Assembly: GCF_032401055.1 (NCBI RefSeq)
Contig: NZ_CP135529.1
Span: forward strand, 434,001 to 498,000
DNA length: 64,000 nt
Origin: Tardiphaga sp. 709
Lineage (GTDB): Bacteria; Pseudomonadota; Alphaproteobacteria; Rhizobiales; Xanthobacteraceae
Direction: 5' to 3'
Shown here: positions 58,409-64,000 of the stretch, in pieces
How positions within the stretch are numbered: position 1 is the stretch's first letter
Layout: every line of letters begins with the position of its first letter
Translations under genes and position numbers: made by a program
The notes under the pieces: model-generated
Told to the model about the DNA's origin: nothing
The model's database searches: none
What the model saw: only the letters and a program-made list of their open reading frames with translations

Positions 58409-59101
58409 ATGACCTCCCCTATCCCCGCCCGCGACCCTCGATATGTCAATCAATCTGCAGAGCGATCTCTATTGGGCGCGATGCTGATCAACAATGACTG
58501 CTTTGTCATGACCGCCGGCAAAATCGACGGCGGCGATTTTTCAGAAAACCTGCACGCTTACATTTTCAACTGTATCGCTGAACTAATTAAAGCGAAAAAG
58601 TATGCGACACCAGTCACCGTAAGGGCATCTTTGCTGCAGAGACTACACAACAGCAATCCGCATATGCCGGAAACGGAAGACATGGACACTGGCCGCTATC
58701 TCGCGAAACTCGCGGCTGAAGCCCACAGCGGCGATCCGGTCAGCCTTGCCGTACGACTTCGTCAGTTAACCGCTTTGCATGGTATAGTTCAGCTGGCAAA
58801 AAGCTTTGAAGGATACGAAGCGGACGATATTCTTATGGCCGCTGAAGGACTAGCGCTCGACGGCGATTTCTTCGCTATGGCGATGAGAGGCACGAGCCAA
58901 CCTGTGCTTCAGCCGCGCAAGGAGCACGATGAGTTGGAGAAATTGCATAGCGCCGGTTGGAAAATAGCAATTCACAACCATTTTGGGCGCGGTGTTTACT
59001 GGATGATGACGCACATCGCCAGCAGCCGATTTATATATGCCACAGCCAACGATGACATCACAGCACTCGGCATTCTACTTTTGAAAAGCGGGCTCAAATG
59101 A
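58409..59101 (+). CDS. DnaB N-terminal domain-only protein
   Basis: 230 residues. N-terminal part AERSLLGAMLINNDCFVMTA-GKIDGGDFSENLHAYIF is the DnaB_N dimer-forming domain (replicative helicase N-terminus), with RYLAKLAAEAHSGDPVSLAV after it. There is no RecA-like ATPase or Walker motif; the second half (from about 110) is unlike DnaB. RBS AAAGGA upstream. Either a domain that interferes with or recruits the host helicase, or a decayed helicase gene. Confidence 0.78.
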   Translation: MTSPIPARDPRYVNQSAERSLLGAMLINNDCFVMTAGKIDGGDFSENLHAYIFNCIAELIKAKKYATPVTVRASLLQRLHNSNPHMPETEDMDTGRYLAKLAAEAHSGDPVSLAVRLRQLTALHGIVQLAKSFEGYEADDILMAAEGLALDGDFFAMAMRGTSQPVLQPRKEHDELEKLHSAGWKIAIHNHFGRGVYWMMTHIASSRFIYATANDDITALGILLLKSGLK

Positions 59102-59139
59102 ATTGTGCGCTCATGCTGTAAGGACGGCGCTTGTTTTTA

Positions 59140-59185
59140 GTACACCCAATAATGGTTGACATTCCCTAATTAATGGGTGTACGTT
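59140..59185 (+). promoter_or_regulatory. brnTA promoter with paired operator
   Basis: TTGACA (59156-59161), 18-base spacer, TACGTT (59180-59185). Inverted repeat GTACACCCAATAA (59140-59152) and TTAATGGGTGTAC (59170-59182), 12 of 13 matching, brackets the -35 box and covers the -10 box. A typical autorepression site for the BrnTA complex. BrnT starts at 59192, only 6 bases after the -10 box. Confidence 0.75.
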
Positions 59186-59191
59186 ATTCCC

Positions 59192-59449
59192 ATGAGCAAG
59201 CCATACGACGAAGCCAAAGACGCCATCAACCTCGCCAACCACGGCATTTCGTTGGCCCGCGCGACCGACATGGTGATCGCCCGCTTTATCGTCGATGACC
59301 GCTTTGAATACGGCGAAACGCGCTATCGCGCTTGGGGCCACATCGACGGCCAGCCTCACTTCCTTGCCTTCACGATCCGCGATGGCAAGGTGCGCCCCAT
59401 CAGCCTGCGCCGCGCCCATGCAAAGGAGATGAAACGAAATGTCCGTTAA
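59192..59449 (+). CDS. brnT: BrnT-family toxin
   Basis: 85 residues: PYDEAKDAINLANHGISLAR, then FEYGETRYRAWGHIDGQPHF-LAFT and RPISLRRAHAKEMKRN, which is the BrnT pattern (K-x-x-x-N-x-x-K-H-G-[IV], then R-x-x-[ST]-x-R-x-A-x-x-x-E). BrnT has a RelE-like fold and cleaves RNA. Overlaps the antitoxin gene. The start at 59192 is favoured over the earlier in-frame ATG at 59177. Confidence 0.9.
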   Translation: MSKPYDEAKDAINLANHGISLARATDMVIARFIVDDRFEYGETRYRAWGHIDGQPHFLAFTIRDGKVRPISLRRAHAKEMKRNVR

Positions 59450-59786
59450 AAAGAAAACACCACCAGCCACCCACGACGACAACCCGGAATGGACGAAGGA
59501 CGACTTCGCCGCCTCGCGCCCGGCCGAAGAGTTGCCGCCGGAGATCCTCGCTCAGTTCAAAAACAAGCCGGGCCGGCCGCGCTTGGAAAAACCTAAGATC
59601 CCCCTGAAGATCCGGCTCGACGATGACGTGGTGACGGCGCTGCGAGCGACCGGGCCAGGTTGGCAGACGCGCGTCAATGATATGCTGAAGACGAAGATCA
59701 ATGACGGCAAGTTTGATTTCTCTTTATCTGACGAGACGTCCAAGCCTCGCCGGACAGCCGGCACCACGAAACGCAAGCGCGCATGA
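59439..59786 (+). CDS. brnA: BrnA-family antitoxin
   Basis: 115 residues. ATHDDNPEWTKDDFAASRPA is the BrnA N-terminal toxin-binding motif; the C-terminal RIRLDDDVVTALRATGPGWQ-TRVNDMLK is a ribbon-helix-helix DNA-binding domain. The tail is basic. Overlaps BrnT, as is usual for this toxin-first pair. Neutralises BrnT and represses the operon through the inverted repeat upstream. Confidence 0.88.
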   Translation: MSVKKKTPPATHDDNPEWTKDDFAASRPAEELPPEILAQFKNKPGRPRLEKPKIPLKIRLDDDVVTALRATGPGWQTRVNDMLKTKINDGKFDFSLSDETSKPRRTAGTTKRKRA

Positions 59787-59861
59787 ATCGCCGGGCACGG
59801 CGCCGGTTGCCGCTTATCGGCGTCGCTCTCCCGCACAGAGCGAACAAAAAGGCCTGAACTA

Positions 59862-60020
59862 ATGAAGCTCATCTTTCGTGAAGGCAAAATAGAAATTTGG
59901 TCGGTCGGGCACGAATTTTATGTTTTCGGCATAACCCTCGGCGGCGACCCGATGGTCTGCCCCTCAATCGGGATGGCTTGGGCAATGGCCGCCAAATCCG
60001 GGGATAGGGCCAATCAATAA
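59862..60020 (+). CDS. Small hypothetical protein
   Basis: 52 residues, MKLIFREGKIEIWSVGHEFY..., beta-rich, ending in MAWAMAAKSGD. No RBS of note. Too short to be confident. Confidence 0.45.
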   Translation: MKLIFREGKIEIWSVGHEFYVFGITLGGDPMVCPSIGMAWAMAAKSGDRANQ

Positions 60021-60072
60021 TCGAATGCAACTTAAGATGCGACGCCCCCCCCCGGCCGAGCGAGGCCCGGAC

Positions 60073-60612
60073 TTACACGTCCAAGAAAGCATGGTGATCG
60101 GGCTCGATCCGGATAGGCAGTCCGCCTAAGTGTTTGACTATAGTCGAGAGATCCACCGGTCGCTGCCAAACATCAACACCAACATCACATGATTGACTGT
60201 CACCCGGCAGGCTTCCGTGGCTATGCCCGTAAAGATGCACCGCGCCCTTATGCGACCCTTTCCACACGCGCATTGCATAGTGACATAAAACTAGATCCGT
60301 GCCGTCGACGCTCAAGTACGCTAGGTCGCTTACTGACTGCCATAAACCTCCGTCAGACCTGACGCGGTTGCGATGATCGTGATTGCCCCGAATCAGGTGT
60401 TTGATTCCTTGAAGGCGGCTGAGGTACGAGCCGTGATCACAAAATGCGAAATCGCCTAAGTGATACACGGTGTCGCTTGTCCCAACCCTATCGTTCCAAG
60501 CACGAATCAGGGATTCGTCCATCTCCGAGACTGAGGAATACGGCCTGCGAGCAAGTCCAATTATGCGCTCGTGGCCAAAATGAGTGTCAGATGTAAAAAA
60601 TACCTTAGACAT
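60073..60612 (-). CDS. Metallophosphoesterase (calcineurin-like)
   Basis: 179 residues. All metal motifs are present: SDTHFGHE (D-x-H), HLGDFAF (GD), RGNHDHR (GNHD), LCHYAMRVW (His) and YGHSHGS (GHxH). Single small domain without fused parts; related to YfcE/phage-type phosphodiesterases. Substrate may be a cyclic nucleotide, oligonucleotide or small phosphate ester. Divergent from the GHKL gene at 60839; a joint regulatory region of 226 bases lies between. Confidence 0.92.
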   Translation of the reverse strand: MSKVFFTSDTHFGHERIIGLARRPYSSVSEMDESLIRAWNDRVGTSDTVYHLGDFAFCDHGSYLSRLQGIKHLIRGNHDHRNRVRSDGGLWQSVSDLAYLSVDGTDLVLCHYAMRVWKGSHKGAVHLYGHSHGSLPGDSQSCDVGVDVWQRPVDLSTIVKHLGGLPIRIEPDHHAFLDV

Positions 60613-60838
60613 CTCTACTTCCTACGTTCGCGCCTCGACCCATGTCAAAGCCTTGCTAATCTAGATGTTGGCACTCGACTATTTGGATCACAAATCTGCA
60701 TGGGCGATATATTTTCGTGGTCAATGCGGGCCGTTGATTGCTTTTCCGGCCAAGCCCGGTGCTAATGTCAGCACGCGCTTCGCGTGAGGTTTTCTTGTTC
60801 TGCACCCTGCCCTGAGCACCCCCTTATCGGAAATTACG

Positions 60839-63163
60839 GTGACCTTAGAAACCTTCCGGATCAGCTCTCATCTAAAGGACATAATCGGGCGGGACCTCGT
60901 GACGAACGAATTCGTCGCGATATTTGAGCTCGTCAAGAATTCGTTCGACGCGGGCGCAACTCGGGTCGAAATCGAGTTCGACCCTCACGATCGGACAATT
61001 GCCATCATCGATGACGGAAGCGGTATGACTGCCGCGGACATCCGAGATCGATGGCTTTTTGTTGCCTATTCTGAAAAAGCTCTCGCGGCACCCGAAAATT
61101 ACCGAGATAAGATCAAACCCGCGGGACAGTTCGCTGGCAGCAAAGGAATAGGCAGGTTCGCTTGCGACACGTTAGGCCGCGAGCTCGAACTATATAGCCT
61201 CGCGGCAGGCCGAAGCACGATCATCAAGCTTGAGATTGACTGGGCTCGTTTTGAGCATGACAGCACAGAGGAATTTCAACAAATCGATGTGACACTGTCG
61301 CCGGCCAAATCATTTCCTCCAATATACAACGCCGCGACGCCTGCGGACCATGGCACAGTCTTGTTGATTAAAGACACGCGACAAGATTGGGACGAAGTCC
61401 GAATTAGTCGGCTTCGCCGCGATCTCGCGAAACTGATCGACCCATTTGGTACGACCAAACACGTTACCGTCTCAACCTGGCTGGTTGATGATGAGCGAGA
61501 CTTCATCGATGGCGTGGACGGGCCCGTAGGCAATCAGATCGGAGATCTTCTCAGAGAGAAGACCAGCCGCATCGAAGTCGTCATCGAAAACGAGATAGTT
61601 CACACTACTCTATTCGACCGGGGGCGGAAGATATATGCCCTGCGTGAGCCGTCAGCATACGATGAGCTAAACGAGTGCAGGGTTGAGGGGCAAATTTACT
61701 TCTTGAATAGGTCCGCCAAGCAAACATTCACCACGCGGATGGGCGTGCGGCCTATTGAATTTGGTAGCGTGTTTCTTTTCTTAAACGGCTTTCGCATATT
61801 TCCAATAGGCGAGGAGTTTGATGACACGTTCGGCTTGAACCGCCGGAAGCAGCAAGGACAGGCGCGGTATCTGGGAACTCGCGACGTGATCGGGCGCGTT
61901 GACGTTACAGCCCGTCCCAAGCTTTTTCGCGAAGTTTCAAGCCGAGATGCCGGCCTCGTGGAGGATGCTCGCAGCCGCGCTTTGTATGACGCCATTCGAA
62001 AGCAGATGATTTTTCGGCTCGAACGCTATGTCGTCGGCGTCAATTGGCAAGACAGCCGCGATCAAGAACGTGACACGCCCGAGGGCCTAGAAACAGACAA
62101 GGCCCGCGAGCGCGTACTAGCCGTCGTAGGCTCCCTCGCGCGCTCGAAAGACACCGAGATCGTCTATTTTGATCAAGATCTGGTCCGCGTTTCCGATGAC
62201 CCAGACCAGATCACTGATTCAGCACTTAAGGCCATGTCTGAGCTCGCCCAAAATCAGGGAGACGCCAGACTCTTGCGGCAAGTCGAAGATGCTCGACGCC
62301 GCATCGAGGAGCTGAAATCTTCGCGGCAAGAGGCGCAAGACACTGCTCGGCGCGCAATGGAAGAGCGCCAGCGCGCAGACGCAATTATATCCAGATTGGA
62401 GCAGCAAGCGGCTTTTCTGGGAAGTAGCCGTGACGTCAATGTTGAGCGGGTGCAGTTACTTATGCATCAAGCAACGATTCATTTAGGGCATCTTCGCTCA
62501 GCTATCGTTAACGCGGCTCACGAAGTACGCAACGTACTAGAGGCAGCCACGGCGACCCAGGTGACTGGCGCTGATGATGACGTCGAGGACCTGTTAGCCT
62601 CGGTGCGACAATCCGCCAGACGCGCATCTGTTTCTATCGCGAGCGCAAATCTCTCTGGCGATAGACTACGGACCGTGCTGTCCTTCGCTCCGAACATTCG
62701 CGTCGATCTCGAAACGGATAAAGTTCATGGCGATCTGCTGAGATTTTTGAAAGAATATTTTGAGGTACGACTAGCCAACGTACCCGACATGCCAGCCGCC
62801 ACTTTTGAAGCCGCCAGCCTGTCATTGGTGAGAGACTTCTCACCCGTGGACGTCGCGGTTCTTATAGACAATCTTCTAGATAATGCTCGCAAAGCAAAAG
62901 CTTCGAAGATCGACTTCGTGACTTCTCGTAAAGGCCAAAGTTCCGTTGTTATTAGTGTTGTCGACGACGGTTTGGGTATCGACGAACGCAAAGTTGACCC
63001 AGCGAAGATATTCGAGCGCGGCTACACTGGTTCAGCCGGCGGGACCGGTCTTGGCTTGTACAGCGTCCGTCAAATTTTAGAAGGCATGGAAAGCACGATC
63101 GAGCTCGTCGGAGACGGCTCGCGGGCTGACTTTGAAATCACGTTATCGGGGGAAGCATCATGA
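60839..63163 (+). CDS. Dual GHKL ATPase protein (MORC/MutL-like plus histidine-kinase-like)
   Basis: 774 residues, GTG start. First ATPase (about 20-180): N-box E30-L-V-K-N34, D58-D-G-S-G62 and GSKGIGRFACD, as in MutL/MORC/Hsp90 proteins. A middle region 200-470 contains strand-rich VGVRPIEFGSVFLFLNGFRI. A coiled coil at about 474-525 (RLLRQVEDARRRIEELKSSR). A possible acceptor His near 560 in NAAHEVRNVL. Second ATPase (about 660-770): N-box IDNLLDNARKA, VVDDGLGID and GGTGLGLYSVRQI, as in sensor kinases. Translationally coupled to the receiver gene at 63160 (ATGA). No membrane helix; cytoplasmic. Function not known; defence or signalling suggested by context. Confidence 0.88.
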   Translation: MTLETFRISSHLKDIIGRDLVTNEFVAIFELVKNSFDAGATRVEIEFDPHDRTIAIIDDGSGMTAADIRDRWLFVAYSEKALAAPENYRDKIKPAGQFAGSKGIGRFACDTLGRELELYSLAAGRSTIIKLEIDWARFEHDSTEEFQQIDVTLSPAKSFPPIYNAATPADHGTVLLIKDTRQDWDEVRISRLRRDLAKLIDPFGTTKHVTVSTWLVDDERDFIDGVDGPVGNQIGDLLREKTSRIEVVIENEIVHTTLFDRGRKIYALREPSAYDELNECRVEGQIYFLNRSAKQTFTTRMGVRPIEFGSVFLFLNGFRIFPIGEEFDDTFGLNRRKQQGQARYLGTRDVIGRVDVTARPKLFREVSSRDAGLVEDARSRALYDAIRKQMIFRLERYVVGVNWQDSRDQERDTPEGLETDKARERVLAVVGSLARSKDTEIVYFDQDLVRVSDDPDQITDSALKAMSELAQNQGDARLLRQVEDARRRIEELKSSRQEAQDTARRAMEERQRADAIISRLEQQAAFLGSSRDVNVERVQLLMHQATIHLGHLRSAIVNAAHEVRNVLEAATATQVTGADDDVEDLLASVRQSARRASVSIASANLSGDRLRTVLSFAPNIRVDLETDKVHGDLLRFLKEYFEVRLANVPDMPAATFEAASLSLVRDFSPVDVAVLIDNLLDNARKAKASKIDFVTSRKGQSSVVISVVDDGLGIDERKVDPAKIFERGYTGSAGGTGLGLYSVRQILEGMESTIELVGDGSRADFEITLSGEAS

Positions 63164-64000
63164 ATCTCGACTTCGGAATCCTATGGATTGAAGACTCATG
63201 GAGCCCCGAGGAAAGCGAGACCCTCAAGCGACGCATTAGGGAATCCGGGTTCATCGCCAGAATTGAGACGATCGCAAACAGCAAGCGAATTGAAGACTTA
63301 GCCCGTGCACATAACCTGTACCACAAATACGACCTTATCCTCCTCGACTATCGCTTGCAGGACGAGAACGGAGACGAGATCGCTCCTCGCGTGCGCGCTT
63401 TGTTTCCATCCACAAACATACTTTTTTATTCGGGAACGGTTGACGAGCAGTCCCTCCGAGAACTGATTGCAAAGCAACAGGTCGAGGGCGTTTATTGCAG
63501 TCATCGTTCCCGCTTCATTGATCGCACCGGCTCGCTCATAGACCAAACGGCGAGAGCGTTGGATCGGCTTTCTGGCATGAGGGGGCTGGCCATGAGAGTT
63601 GTCGCCGAGTGCGACACGCTAATGAAATCAGCAATGCTCTCGATGTGCGAGCGGGACCCAAATTGCGTTGCTAAAGTGAGCGATCTTGATAAAGACGTTT
63701 TAGACTTCATAGCCAGCATGCAAAAAAAATATGAGCTCGCGATTTCCGGTGATCTTAGTGCACGGATCGATACGCGAGCCGTGGACTCCTTAAAGTTGTT
63801 CAAGCATTTTCGACGTTTGACGCAGATTGCCGCGACGGCACCTGCCACGTTTGGTATAAACGAAGCTGGGGTCGAGCGTTTGCGAGAGCTTCGGAGACAG
63901 AGCGCTCAATACAATGAGAACGTTTTAAACAAACGCAACGTCTTGGGTCACGTCGTTGAAGTGCAAAGCGACGATGGTTGGGTACTAAAGGGTAGCGATG
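63160..64000 (+). CDS. Receiver-domain protein, partial
   Basis: At least 280 residues, continues past the window. Receiver (about 5-120): E11-D12, the acceptor-position D63 in LILLDYRLQ and S91 in ILFYSGT. The usual K/P near 115 is replaced (YCSHRSRF). After the receiver comes a helical region of unknown fold (RRLTQIAATAPATFGINEAG). ATG overlaps the GHKL stop, so both proteins are made from one mRNA. Acts presumably as the partner of the GHKL protein. Confidence 0.85.
   Translation, partial: MNLDFGILWIEDSWSPEESETLKRRIRESGFIARIETIANSKRIEDLARAHNLYHKYDLILLDYRLQDENGDEIAPRVRALFPSTNILFYSGTVDEQSLRELIAKQQVEGVYCSHRSRFIDRTGSLIDQTARALDRLSGMRGLAMRVVAECDTLMKSAMLSMCERDPNCVAKVSDLDKDVLDFIASMQKKYELAISGDLSARIDTRAVDSLKLFKHFRRLTQIAATAPATFGINEAGVERLRELRRQSAQYNENVLNKRNVLGHVVEVQSDDGWVLKGSD

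Larger units (their letters stand above)
22450..59101. mobile_element. Temperate myophage prophage, lambda-type head with P2-type tail
   Basis: Continuous phage gene order: early leftward operon (56.8-50.6 kb), packaging/head (49.6-41.2 kb), contractile tail (41.2-24.5 kb), lysis (24.4-22.4 kb), all minus strand; CI-like repressor and a short rightward operon at 56.8-59.1 kb. Head proteins resemble the lambda set and tail proteins the P2 set. No integrase, excisionase or Mu-type transposase was recognised, and no att repeats were found. Borders are therefore set by gene content only. Confidence 0.9.

Overview
The window looks like one contig of a GC-rich alphaproteobacterium from the Bradyrhizobium/Afipia/Tardiphaga/Rhodopseudomonas group (Nitrobacteraceae). 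The support is a density of tiny secreted or membrane proteins typical of that family (Gly/Tyr-rich protein, DUF3606, DUF6719-like, DUF6894-like and PRC-barrel proteins), an H-NS-type histone-like protein, and a hybrid PAS kinase. The genus call is inference.

Region 1 (1-9.4 kb) is ordinary chromosome with many small genes: H-NS-like (partial), small coiled-coil proteins, PRC-barrel, DUF3606, a PAS protein, lactoylglutathione lyase, a glutathione S-transferase and a PilZ protein. It ends at tRNA-Glu(UUC). Region 2 (9.4-12.4 kb) is a small insertion flanked by a 13-bp copy of the tRNA 3' end. It carries a four-repeat membrane protein (COG4705-like), an IS5-family remnant and an ArsR/SRPBCC pair with a sharp, apparently leaderless promoter. 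Region 3 (12.4-22.4 kb) is an accessory stretch: zinc-finger and small proteins, an SRAP-domain protein, a minimal LigD-type ATP-dependent DNA ligase, a PAS-PAS hybrid histidine kinase, another IS5-family fragment and a frameshifted secreted protein.

Region 4 (about 22.4-59.1 kb) is a nearly complete temperate myophage. The late genes are all on the minus strand and read from about 50 kb down to 22 kb. The head module is lambda-like: Nu1-like small terminase, GpA-like large terminase, gpW, gpB portal, S49 protease, scaffold, decoration D and major capsid E. The tail module is P2-like and contractile: V, W, J, I, fibres, sheath, tube, E/E' chaperone, tape measure, U, X, D. Lysis genes follow. 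The early leftward operon (56.8-50.6 kb) holds a Cro-like protein, an HNH nuclease, an MT-A70 methyltransferase, a winged-helix protein, a replication-type protein and a NusG-like antiterminator directly upstream of a terminator. A CI-like repressor is divergent, and a short rightward operon follows a parS-like palindrome and ends with a protein made only of a DnaB N-terminal domain. No integrase or transposase was seen. The large terminase is split by a -1 frameshift at an A7 run, so the phage is either defective, recoded or misassembled there.

Region 5 (59.1-64 kb) is a cargo/defence-like strip beyond the phage genes: a BrnT/BrnA toxin-antitoxin pair with a clear operator, a metallophosphoesterase, and a two-gene module running off the window. 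That module is a 774-residue protein with two separate complete GHKL ATPase domains, translationally coupled to a receiver-domain protein. It is the best candidate here for a little-described system.
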